Assembly: GCA_031216915.1 (NCBI GenBank)
Contig: CM062297.1
Span: forward strand, 183,962,083 to 184,026,082
Length of the DNA stretch: 64,000 bases
Direction of reading: 5' to 3'
Origin: Pictodentalium vernedei
Taxonomy: Eukaryota; Mollusca; Scaphopoda; Dentaliida; Dentaliidae
Both the position numbers and the translations under genes were made by a program. Below are positions 54,931-64,000 of this stretch, in pieces (position 1 is the first letter of the stretch; each line of letters starts with the position of its first letter). The notes beneath the pieces were generated by a model. That model worked only from the letters and a program-made list of their open reading frames with translations. It did no database searches and was not told the origin of the DNA.

Positions 54931-55213
54931 TAAAAGTTTTGGCCGCTAACCACAAAATATCGACCTGGCGCCATCCATGTCACGTGGGTTGGTTAAGCCT
55001 GTATGTTCAAGATATCTTAAATTGGACACAGCCAGACACTGCTCCCTGAGTGTCCAAACATTATACATGAATTGTACAGAATAAATTTTACTGCTCTCTG
55101 TCTTGCATACTTATTTATTATTTATTGGGGTTTAACGACACTTTCGACAGCCAGGGTCACCTCGTGTCGGCTTTGGCACACTTATCGTTTCCACAACAGC
55201 GTGAATTATATAA

Positions 55214-56715
55214 TATACTACTCAAAGTTTGCTAAGCACCAAATATTTGACACATCATTGTGAAATTTGCTTGTGACATGTTTGCGATATTTTTTGGTGG
55301 GTATGATTGAGGAATGTATTGAGATGGTCCCCAGTTTTTACATTAGCTCTCTTGACAGGCAGACTTTTCGTGACAGTCATGGAAAGCATGTACCCCTTGA
55401 TTTTCACGATGTTTTCGTGTACTGTCTACATGTACAAAGACATGTGTAGGGTATTCAATCTTCATTTCAACACAAACCTTTGTGATTTAATGATTGAATA
55501 TGGAAAATGCAAATGTAAGAAGATATTTGTCCGAAGCAGAAATGTGGCAAGATTTCAGCAGTATGGCGCACCAGTAAGACGGCATGGTGGTGGCAGAGAC
55601 AGGGCAACATCTGCAGTTGAAGACCGGTTTTTGATCATTCAGGCCCGTAGGGACCGCTTTGCCACAGCAACCCAGCTTCGCGGTGACCTTCAGAATGCAT
55701 CCGGGGTAAATGTTTCGACGCCGACTATCCGGGCAAGGTTGCGCGAAGGTGGTCTCCGATCGATAAGACCGTGTATTCGCATTCAGCTGTCCCAGAACCA
55801 CCACCAGGCACGATATGAATGGGCCATGGACCACGTTGGATGGACCAGAGAAGATTGGCGACCTGACTTTTTTACAGATGAGTCAAGGTACTGCCTAGAC
55901 CACACAGATAGGCGTTCTAGGTTATGGAGAAGACCAGGAGAGCGATTCCATGCAGCCAACACTGCTGGGCATGACCGCTATGGTGGGGGGGGGGGGGGGG
56001 GGGGTCAGTCAAACATGGTCTGGGGCCGCAACAGCTGGGATGGACGTACAGAGCTCTATGTCCTTGAACGTGGTACATTGAATGCACAACGGTATATTGA
56101 TGAGATCCTGGATGTCCACGTCAGATTGTAAACAGGTGCAGTCGGTGATACATTCATTCTGATGGACGATAATGCCCGTCCTCATGTTGCCCATGCTGTC
56201 GGGGAGTACCGACAGAGGGAGGGGATTGAGCGTATGCACTGGCCAGCAAGATCCCCTGACCTCAATCCAATCGAACATGTCTGGAATGAGTTGCAGCTTG
56301 CAATTTCAGCCCATCCAGTCCATCCAAGAAGTTTCCAGGAGCTTGGTGCCATGCTGGTCCAAGAATGGAACAACATCCCACAAAGGACCACCAGGAACCT
56401 GATTGGGAGCGTGAGAAGGCGTTGTCAAGCTGTAATTAACAGTAAAGGGTCTCATACTCAATATTGAACCCATACCAGTTCGCTCCGTCACCTTTTTGGC
56501 ATATTGAAAAATTTCCTCTTTTACCAATAATATCCATTTTCCATGGTTATCGTATTCAAAAGCTAAAAAATAAAGTCAAACACAAATAAAATCTTAATTT
56601 CTGTACTTAAAGCATTAAAGATATAATTAAATAAAAAATATATACACTTTTCATTACAATATTTCAACTAAAACTAAAACAGGTAGTTGGTGCTAAGCAA
56701 ACTTTGAGTAGTATA
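55214..56715 (+). mobile_element. Tc1/mariner DNA transposon with perfect terminal inverted repeats
   Basis: The 29-base termini, 55214-55242 and 56687-56715, are exact reverse complements and include TACTACTCAAAGTTTGC; they begin in TATA, so the TA target duplication is contained within them. The element is about 1.5 kb and encodes one transposase frame in + orientation. The perfect ends imply recent mobility. Confidence 0.93.
55307..56467 (+). pseudogene. Tc1-like DD34E transposase with one nonsense codon
   Basis: A single frame from 55307 to 56467, broken only by TAA at 56129-56131. The catalytic triad is visible: first Asp in FFTDESRY, second Asp in FILMDDNARPH, and Glu in SPDLNPIEHVW, with 34 residues between the last two (DD34E). 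The DNA-binding part has the GGGRDRATSAVEDR and LREGGLRSIRP segments, but the first helix-turn-helix is not clear; the frame may have lost its original start. A G-run of about 20 bases near 55985-56004 lies in the RYGGG segment, in frame. The enzyme would cut and paste at TA; this copy is dead unless the stop is bypassed. Confidence 0.9.
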
Positions 56716-56839
56716 CATTCCATGAAAATAATACTACTGAAACCTTAATACTTAGACTAAGTACAATTAATAGTATCACTTACTTTATAATTTCAGGTAG
56801 TACTATTGTAAAATACGTAGAACTGGTTCTACTATATCT
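56716..56839. other. Short spacer
   Basis: AT-rich sequence between the Tc1 end and the first recognisable LINE D codons. Nothing seen. Confidence 0.3.
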
Positions 56840-57070
56840 CTAGGGTGACACAGAAACAAAACCCGGACCTTCAGATACCCCTGCTGGTCTAAAATATGCT
56901 AGTTAAATGTCCCGAGTCTGAAACTGAAACTTGACCTTCTCCAGAAACATGGTTGAGACAGTCAAATCTAACCATAGACATTCATTGTGATGGTCATCAC
57001 GTCCCAATAAGAAAAGATCGCCCCACTGGGGACGGTGGTTTAACAGTTTGTAGTAGAAGTGGAATTAGTT

Positions 57071-57295
57071 TTAACCCTTTACGTAACATGAAAAGCAGAC
57101 GACACGTGCAAAAAATATTCTTGAATAACTAATTTTTTTCATTTTTTGTCTCAAAAACATAGGTTATGAGCTCGTTCCAACGAGGGGTCATAACCTATGT
57201 TTTTGAGACAAAAATGAAAATATATTGAAAATTAATTGGCGATTTTTGTGAATAGCGTTGGCCGGTTTTGGCCGTTACGTTGGGTAAAGAGTTAA
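57071..57295. mobile_element. Palindromic TTAA MITE inserted in LINE D
   Basis: TTAA at 57071-57074 and 57292-57295 flanks the body CCCTTTACGTAACATG to TTGGGTAAAGAG. The palindrome (57157-57208) is shortened on one side. Removing the body plus one TTAA brings the LINE D reading frame together (GISF before, KTRPGIE after), which confirms the TTAA duplication. Confidence 0.9.
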
Positions 57296-58860
57296 AACGA
57301 GGCCTGGCATTGAAATCCCACATTTGGAGTGCCTCTGGGTTGAGGTATTTTCTCCAAAAGGCTCTGTATGTTTGGTTGTTCTATCGACCACTTAATATTG
57401 ACACTGAAATTTAGGCATTGATAAATGAATAAATAGAGAAAAGGAAGGATACTACCAACTCCGAATTTATGGTCCATTTCTTCCGGGAATAACTAGATAC
57501 CACTGTATTGGCCAGTGTGTCTAGAAGTTAATTACACGATATCTGTATCCAGATATTTCAAGCGCAGCTATGGCTTGATAATGATGGAAACTATAGTGAA
57601 CTCAATGGGTTCCTTAATTTTAGAACAAATACATTCCAAACAAGAACATTATAGTACCTTGTGGAACGCATAGTATAAACAGGGTACTGATTCGCCAGAG
57701 AGAACGATACTATCGCAATGCTAAACGCAGTGGTACTGATGAGCGTGGCACAAGCAACGTCAAAAACAAAACGAAGTCGTCTCAGCTGCTCGCGATGCAA
57801 AATGTAACTATTTAAATAAGGTTAAAACTATCATGGACAATCCATCAAGTAGTTCTTCTACATGGTGGAAAACTTTGAAATCAGTATTAAGCAAAAAAAC
57901 TCTGAAATCACGAACCTGATATACCAAAACAAGACATTGGCTCGTAACAAAGAAATAACGGGGGACTTTAATGAGTATTTCAGTGAAACTGTCACGACTG
58001 ATGATTCCCATGTTATGCAACCTCTCCCACAATACCCAGTCTGGCCACTCCAGACAAAAATACACTTACTCGCCAATGATGTGTTTGTTTCCCTCAAATC
58101 CCTGAAGATATCCATTCAAAGTCTCTGGACCGGATGTAATAAGTCCTAGATTTCACAAAGAATGTAGATACCCCTTAACTCAGCCCCTAACTACATTCCT
58201 CAATAAGCTGCTATCAAACTTTACGCCAATCCTTAAAAATACGCCCTCCAATTTAGTTTCCAATTATCGACCCGTATCTCTTTTAAGTTGCCTCGGTAAA
58301 GAATTTGAAAGATGTATATTCAGGAAACTGTGATGTTTCTTACAGGAGAATAACGTACTGAGTCACTCCAAATCAGGTTTTACGCCAGGCAATTCTACTG
58401 TTCTTGAACTCACAGATATTTATGACTCGTTCTGTAGTGTACTCGACGAAGACAAAGAAGTCAGAGAAAGTCTTTACAAATTGGAAAAAGTGAAATATCG
58501 GGCGAACTGTGGTTCTTTTTTGAATCGTACTTATCTGGAAGAACATAGAGTGTAGTAGTAAATTCTGAAATGTCATCACGGAAATCAAGCTATGGTGGCG
58601 TTCTCAGGGTATCCATTTCATGGTCCCCTATTGTTTCTAAAATATACAAAATTATTTTGTCTCAGATCTTACGACCAGTATGAGTTTATTTGCCGACGAT
58701 ACCACTTTATACTTTACTATTGACGATCTCAGCCAGGCTTCGGCTCTATCGAACTAGGATCTTGCTTTATGCTTTAATTGACAACTGGGCTAAAACTTGG
58801 TTGGTTCAATTTAACCCACAAAAAAACCCAAATCTGTGATAATATCTCGGAAGAGTAACA

Positions 58861-58910
58861 AAGGCAGGCAGACAGGCAGGCGGGCAGGCAGGCTGGCAGA
58901 CAGGCAGGCA
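58861..58910. repeat. GGCA/GACA minisatellite
   Basis: About 12 tandem four-base units such as GGCA, GACA and GGCG inside LINE D. Confidence 0.85.
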
Positions 58911-59840
58911 TCCAACCCTATTCGTGCCAAAATACCCAAATCTTTGAAGTTGCTTACCATAAACATTTGAAAGTTGTGCTTGATAATAGTTGTTCTTGGG
59001 ATGGCCATATATCCGCAATTACATCAAAGACTTGGGCAAGACTTGACTTACTCATGAACTAAAATTTAGACTTGATCAGAAAATACTAGGAAAAATATAT
59101 TTTGCATTCACATGATCAGTTTTGGAGTTTGGCCACGGTTTGTGATAACTGTTCGATCCGTTGTGCTCAACAGCGTGAAAAACACAAATGGCAGCGGCTC
59201 GAATTGGAATTGCTGTATGCTGAGACGAGTTGAGACTCCCTCCAGGTTGGACGTGAAAAGCATAAACTTATTCGGTTTTCCAAAATGTACCATCACACTG
59301 CCCCTGCTCACTCAAAATACCACGTTTTTCTTCAATGAGCCAGGATTATAATCTTCGTTGCAATAGAGACCATCGCGTTCCGTTTAGTCGAACTACAACA
59401 TATCAATCATTGTTTTTACCATCAGCAACTAAGCTCTGAAATGATGCGCAGGAAGATATAAGATAAAATACGTCTCTTTTATACAATGAAAGCTACCTTA
59501 ATCGTAATTGTCTTCTCCCCCCCCCCCCCCCCGACGATACATTTTGAACTCACCCTCGAGAGAGCACAAATGTTGCATTGTAGGATTCGTCTCAAGTGTA
59601 GTCGGCTCAATGACCATCTTTTCCTTAACAAACTTGTTGAATCACCACTTTGTTTTGTGAAGAACGTTAAACTACTGGACATTTCTTCCTGAAATGCCAT
59701 CTCTCTTCTCGGGGAGACACTTTAGGGCTGCTAAGGTATCCAAATGAATGTGATGTTCTGTTGAATGGGTCAGAGTTTTACTCCGAAGAAGTGAACCGGG
59801 AAATATTTATCGTGGTTCACAATTATACTCTCTCCTAAAA

Positions 59841-60630
59841 AAAGTCCAGTAATCGCGGTCGCATGCGTTACTCTGCCCTGCACCCATCTCCTTGCAGTGG
59901 TGTTTGTAGGTTGGGAGAACGAATTATGTTGCAGTTGCTGTTGAAGTAATTGTTGGGCAGGAGATGTCGGTGCTTATCAATTTTGGCTTCACCCCCTTGA
60001 ATGTTCTAAAGCTAACTCATTATTTATGACCGAATTTGAAACAACTACTTTTGTTTAAAATACCTCTTTACGTAAGCAATAAGTATGTACACATGAAAGA
60101 ATTATATAGTGTATAATCTGAGATTTTAAGCAATTTATTGTTATCAGGTACACGGAAGTCATTTTTTTAAATCGTGCTACTATAGGGTCCTACTAAGATG
60201 TCCACATTGTGCAAGCTAACCCATTCAGAATTGAAGCAGGATGAGAAAGAAGAAACGAGTAGCACTTTGATAACACTAAGTAATCAACATTCATTGAATG
60301 AGTTAACTTGAAAATTGCTGCAACAACAATATGTTCTGCCAACCTCACCCAATATCATGAGAATGTAGGGATACGGTAAATAAGAGATCCAGTAGTGACC
60401 TACTAAGAGGTATACACCCCGCAAGGAAACCTATCCAAAAACTGAGACAGGATGAGAGAGAAGAAAAGAATATCACTTTGTTAGCAATAAGTATTCACCA
60501 TTCATCGAATGGGATAAAAATACTGCAACAACATGTTCTGCCAACTTCATCGTATATCATAAGAATGTGGGGATACGCAAAGAGATGATTTTAATAGAAA
60601 TGACATATTTTCATTTTCAGTTTTAATTAA
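59841..60630. repeat. Block X, internally duplicated (diverged copy)
   Basis: Block X landmarks appear twice: ATTTATTGTTATCAGGTACACGG near 60132 through CCAATATCATGAGAATGTAGGGATACG, then from about 60385 CCTACTAAGAGGTATACACC through ATAAGAATGTGGGGATACGC. So a piece of about 230 bases has been repeated. More diverged from units 1-3 than they are from one another. 59841-60010 shows nothing. Confidence 0.55.
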
Positions 60631-60635
60631 GTTAT

Positions 60636-60749
60636 CTGTTTCGCAGTTAACACTTGTGCAGCCAGCTGCACATTTGCATGTATACGCGTTTATGCCATCA
60701 GTGCAAACTCCCCCATTCTGGCATGGTTTTTGAGCACATTCATCTATAT
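60636..60749 (-). pseudogene. EGF-like pseudoexon E6
   Basis: 114 bases still open in frame: [30 protein letters not shown] then CTSVNCET. The conserved Tyr-Thr-Gly before the last cysteine is Cys-Thr-Ser, which adds a seventh cysteine. The acceptor AG is AA (TTACAA before ATATAG) and the donor GT is AT (CAG/ATAAC). The exon can therefore not be spliced in the usual way. A relic or sequencing-sensitive allele. Confidence 0.8.
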
Positions 60750-61323
60750 TTGTAACAGGTAATGAAAATTAGAACTATATGTAGTTATAATGAGCAATGA
60801 TTAAAATATACATCATATATGTAAATAAAAATCTATGTCCCGATACCAACCGCAATACCTTGCAGTGATTGGTCAATGCATCGTTGAATTTATTTTATGT
60901 CGCCGGGCACGCGCATATGTCTACTGTCAGCGATTCTTATGTCTACTGTCAAGGAAAGCGTCTCGTTGCCATGAGCAACGGTCCATCGCAATGTCTTTTT
61001 TCACTTGAAATCAACTGAGACAAATACATTTAACTGAAGTAAAATACACACACAAGTATCGTTACTACGTACAAAAAGATTAGTTATGTAAACATGGGTA
61101 ATTATTTATAAAAACGATTAGATTATAAGGTCTCTTTTCATTAATTTACTGCCACGTAAACTGAAACGAATCGAGAGCATCTCGCCCTGTTGATTGCGTA
61201 CGTAAACATTGAATAAAGGGAAATCACTCCAGTCTGTTATGATAAAAGTTAACACCTTACCGAAACAACGTCTGCTTTCTAAATTCCAATTCAATTTTAC
61301 TTGTGTAAGAACGGGACATATAC
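60750..61323. other. Unassigned sequence after E6
   Basis: The first 70 bases are D block sequence, then an unrelated stretch from about 60835 containing a direct repeat TATGTCTACTGTCA at 60915 and 60939. No gene seen. Confidence 0.4.
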
Positions 61324-61463
61324 GTTATTTTGTTTGTTGACATGGGACATGGTCTCACGTTCCCTGCATGAAACATATATTCAACCTCGGCTAACGCCTC
61401 GGTTGAATATAAATTTCATGCAGGGAACGTGAAACCATGTCCCCTGTCAACAAACGGAATAAC
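61324..61463. repeat. Long inverted repeat, about 67-base arms
   Basis: Arms 61324-61390 and 61397-61463 pair through TTGACATGGGACATGG and CCATGTCCCCTGTCAA, TTCCCTGCATGAAA and TTTCATGCAGGGAA, and TTCAACC and GGTTGAA, with a 6-base loop CTAACG. Near-perfect, so probably young or maintained. Confidence 0.82.
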
Positions 61464-61999
61464 TTATAATGTTCCAATCAGACTAAAATCCTCCTCCTCT
61501 GATTGGACGAGAGCTCGCTTAGTATATTCTATGTTTACGGCTCAAGTGGCAAATGTTACCGTCTGACGTCACAACGCGAAATATTTGAAATGACGTCGCC
61601 CGTTTCGTAACTGCTTCATCAACGAAGTGACTAGCAAGCCGCTTCATTTTTCTGGATGTTTCACGTGTGCAGCAGACGGTGTTCCGGATGAAGTGTTGTT
61701 TAAATTACAAAGCGATTTACGATGTGAACTAAGATGGAATAAGTTTATCTGGTTTATTGATTATTTATCCAGTGCCGTCTCCGTATACATGAGCGGTTTA
61801 TTTACTAAACCTGTGATCGTTAAAAGTTGCCTTGAATAAGGCAACTTTTAACGATCACAAGTTTAGTAAATAAGCCTCCCGTGTTTCACGATGTAGGTTT
61901 TAGGCTATGGGTAGTGGCTTCGCGTCTCGGTTGAACATAAGCTCCAAGCCGCAAACCTCAGATCATGTTACCGTCAACTCAACACAGTAATTTATATTG
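61464..61999. other. Unassigned sequence with a second hairpin
   Basis: A hairpin at 61798-61873 has 35-base arms pairing TTATTTACTAAACCTGTGAT and its complement, with loop TTGAATA. A 70-codon frame at 61627-61839 ends inside the hairpin and matches nothing. Sequence after 61880 repeats phrases of the 61330-61460 region in diverged form (CTCGGTTGAACATAAG). Confidence 0.55.
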
Positions 62000-63090
62000 T
62001 TGAGCCACTGTGCCAATGTTAGTGATTTAAAATTATAATAACTTCTGAAACTCAAGGCAATATTACTACCATGCTATCATAAGGAGAAAATAATCTGCCC
62101 ACGTTTGGCTAGCCCATGAAATATTCCAGATAATGATCACTTCTCAATGGCAGTCGGCTGGGAGAAAAATATAGCGGAAGCGGAAACAACTTGGGGTACT
62201 CTTTCAATGAATTAACACAACATCCTGCTATTGAATGTCGATTTGAAACTACCGATTTAAATCCGTGATCAAGAATCACAGAAGATTGAATCATAGAATT
62301 TCATTATCGTGCTCACAACCTGAATTTGTACATTCATTTTCCATTCTATACATGTTATACTATAGAATTATCTTATGAGTTTGTATAGCAGCAGATAAAT
62401 TCACACTAAATGCTTCATCATTGCTCACATATCGAAAGGTCATTTTTTCTTGCTACGACTTCAAATGCGGAAGCCATATTAATACTATCCCTGACATCGG
62501 AAAGAAAATTTGCTGTAAATTTAACGTTTATAATGTTCAACAGTAAGGGTCCGAAATGAAGCAGTAGCACTTTTGGGGCCCAGGACCATAAACAACATAA
62601 ACCAGTGAACACAAAATGTTTTGGTAACTTTATTTTTGTGCAGCGTGGAAAAATCCATCACAAACTAATGAAAGTACTCTTTTAATGGGTGGATGTGATA
62701 TATCGCTGTTATTTGAAAAGCGTTATCAAAAGGTTGTGATGTTGTTATTCAGAATAGTATATACTATTGTTTTCTGTGAATCTATACTACTGTGCATTAA
62801 ATTGCTTATCAGGGTTAATTGTTGATAACATAACACAGTGCCGTTTGTACCTCACTGCCGAGAAGTCGGGAGATATATGAAACGTATGGTGGAAAATGAA
62901 GAATTTTCTTCATGCTGTTCGTTTTAACGTGATATAAGTAAGGACAAATTCTAAATTGAAACAAGTTTATTACGGAACAGACACACACTGATTTTGAAAT
63001 TTTGTGATTGCTGTTTGCACAGAACATAAAGCACAAAAACAAAGTAAAAATGGATGATATTTTATTTCGTAATTCTATTGCACAACTTTA
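62000..63090. repeat. Intronic block D (diverged copy)
   Basis: Parallel to 1890-2640 and 18485-19090, with more substitutions. It passes directly into block X at about 63100 (TTTAGAAGGGGAAATTTGAATG), showing the ancestral order exon-D-X without the inserted mobile elements. Ancestral unit length about 3 kb. Confidence 0.6.
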
Positions 63091-63783
63091 CAATTTAGCC
63101 ATTTAGAAGGGGAAATTTGAATGTTTCAACTACCATCCAAGAAAGCTACAATTAAATCACGTGTAGTGGACAGCTATAATTGACTGACCATAAAAATTTA
63201 AGGTTTCTTGTTTATACTTCTTATATTGACTCTAAATCATTGTTTCTTCTCCTCTTTATTCTCCTCGAAGTAGCATTATTAACACATTTTTACCACTTTT
63301 GTATTGTGTCGGATGGGAAATGCACAGAACATCTTTTTCGTCCATTGTTTAGAACTTGAACAAACCTCGAAATTTTGTTGCCACAACCTTCAACCTCAGG
63401 AAAATGTATTACAAAATTTGAAACAACTAATTTTTTTAAAATATGGCTTTACGTAAGTATTAAAAATGGAGACTTTAAATAAATACAATATGTATATTCT
63501 GCGATTTTAAGCAATGTATTGTTTTTAGGTACACGCCGGCCATCTTTTATATCGGGATACAACAGTGATCTTCTAAGAGGTACACACCAAGCAAGGAAGC
63601 CCATCCAGACTTCAAGCAGGATGAGAAAGAGGGGTAGCAGCTTGATTACAATAAGTATTCGACATTCATTGAAATTACTGCAGCAAAAATATGCCAACTT
63701 CACCGAATATTATTAGAATGTAGGGATACGCAAATATGTGAGTTTAACGCAGACGATATCAAACTTTATTATTTTAAATATCA
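63091..63783. repeat. Block X (diverged copy) at the right edge
   Basis: X landmarks: CTGACCATAAAAATTTAAGG, GGTACACGCCGGCCATCTTTTAT, ACACACCAAGCAAGGAAGCCC and GGGATACGCAAATATGTGAGTTTAACGCA. In other units an EGF exon follows within about 50 bases of that last phrase; here a MITE intervenes. Confidence 0.6.
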
Positions 63784-63971
63784 TTTTTTAACTTTTTTCA
63801 AAACATTTCAACAAAACCATATCATGTGACCCTTCTTTGGAACGAGCTCGTTCCAAAGAGGGGTCACATGATATGGTTTTGTTGAAATTTTTCGAAAAAT
63901 AATATTTTTTCAGCTGCTGAATTTGCATATTACGCGGGCGGATGCGGGCGATTCGTTGGGTAAAGGGTTAA
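63784..63971. mobile_element. Palindromic TTAA MITE, second subfamily, at the right edge
   Basis: Right end TTGGGTAAAGGG with TTAA at 63968-63971. The perfect palindrome 63812-63888 pairs CAAAACCATATCATGTGACC and its complement around GGAACGAGCTCGTTCC. The left end is not sharp; 63784 is approximate. After it, ACACATAAGGCATATTTTGATTTTCA continues the pre-exon sequence. Confidence 0.75.
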
Positions 63972-64000
63972 CACATAAGGCATATTTTGATTTTCATATT

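Larger units (their letters stand above)
56840..59840 (+). pseudogene. LINE D, heavily degraded relative of LINE A
   Basis: Pieces in the right order over all frames: a 2A-like GDTETKPGP (56844-56870), ETWLRQSNLTIDIH, RKDRPTGDGG, LECLWVEVF, LKSLKIS and GPDVISPRFHKECR, VSNYRPVSLLSCLGK, SGFTPGNSTVLELTDIYD, LFADDTTLYFTI, NWAKTWLVQFNPQKN, HRVPFSR and a C-terminal IFIVVHNYTLS. Many stops, frameshifts and small deletions. A GGCA-type minisatellite (58861-58910) and a 16-C run (59517-59532) have grown inside. The element is split by a MITE at 57071-57295. Much older than LINE A. Confidence 0.8.

Noticed and set aside
55050-55190. Possible repeat around ATTTATTGGGGTTTAACGAC next to the Tc1 element
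   Set aside because: The phrase looks like a dispersed repeat I have seen in molluscan DNA, but only one copy is here so I cannot define it.
61627-61839. 70-codon plus frame with several cysteines
   Set aside because: Ends inside a hairpin arm, has no family resemblance and no supporting splice or start context.

Overview
This window is eukaryotic DNA with no bacterial gene organisation. It is AT-rich, repeat-dense and mostly intronic or intergenic. The non-LTR retrotransposons, the Tc1-type transposon, the tandem repeat ending in a (GGAC)n tract and the tRNA-type SINE all suggest a marine invertebrate, most likely a mollusc. That placement is an inference from recognised repeat styles, not a measured match.

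The only host-gene signal I can support is a series of very similar EGF-like exons on the minus strand. Five have intact 114-bp reading frames and intact splice sites (1660-1773, 2700-2813, 7860-7973, 20820-20933, 30653-30766). A sixth, diverged copy (60636-60749) keeps its frame but has lost both splice dinucleotides. Each exon encodes one calcium-binding-type EGF module and is symmetric phase 1-1, so copies can be added or lost without breaking the frame. Half-exon relics sit at 7736-7789 and 20696-20749. The right edge stops in sequence that normally lies just ahead of such an exon, so another copy probably begins just outside.

The exons lie in a tandem array of intronic repeat units. A block (X) precedes each exon in + coordinates and another (D) follows it. 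Near 19.69-29.65 kb and 29.65-44.70 kb there is a large direct duplication. Both copies carry the same LINE (LINE A) flanked by the same target-site duplication, so the LINE was already there when the segment duplicated. The right copy later received a roughly 5.2-kb minus-strand LINE (LINE B, 33.04-38.28 kb) with intact ORFs: a small leader ORF, an SGNH-hydrolase ORF1 and a 1144-residue endonuclease/reverse-transcriptase ORF2. A second direct duplication pairs about 11.93-17.1 kb with about 45.13-49 kb. Comparing these two copies gives clean empty/filled site pairs for two insertions.

Other contents are: further LINE pieces (3.2, 5-6.9, 8.6-9.6, 12.3-12.8, 17.1-18.5, 21.5-22.6, 31.4-32.4 and 56.8-59.8 kb); an L1-type ORF1 relic (52.16-52.60 kb); a Tc1/mariner DD34E element with perfect 29-bp terminal repeats and one nonsense codon (55.2-56.7 kb); at least nine copies of a palindromic MITE that inserts at TTAA; several unrelated long-hairpin families; two SINE copies; and three tandem-repeat arrays (1-535, about 16.08-17.10 plus 48.0-51.9, and 53.98-54.93 kb). 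No rRNA gene, functional tRNA gene or CRISPR array was seen. The picture is an EGF-repeat gene whose exon array has grown by unequal exchange while its introns filled with mobile elements.
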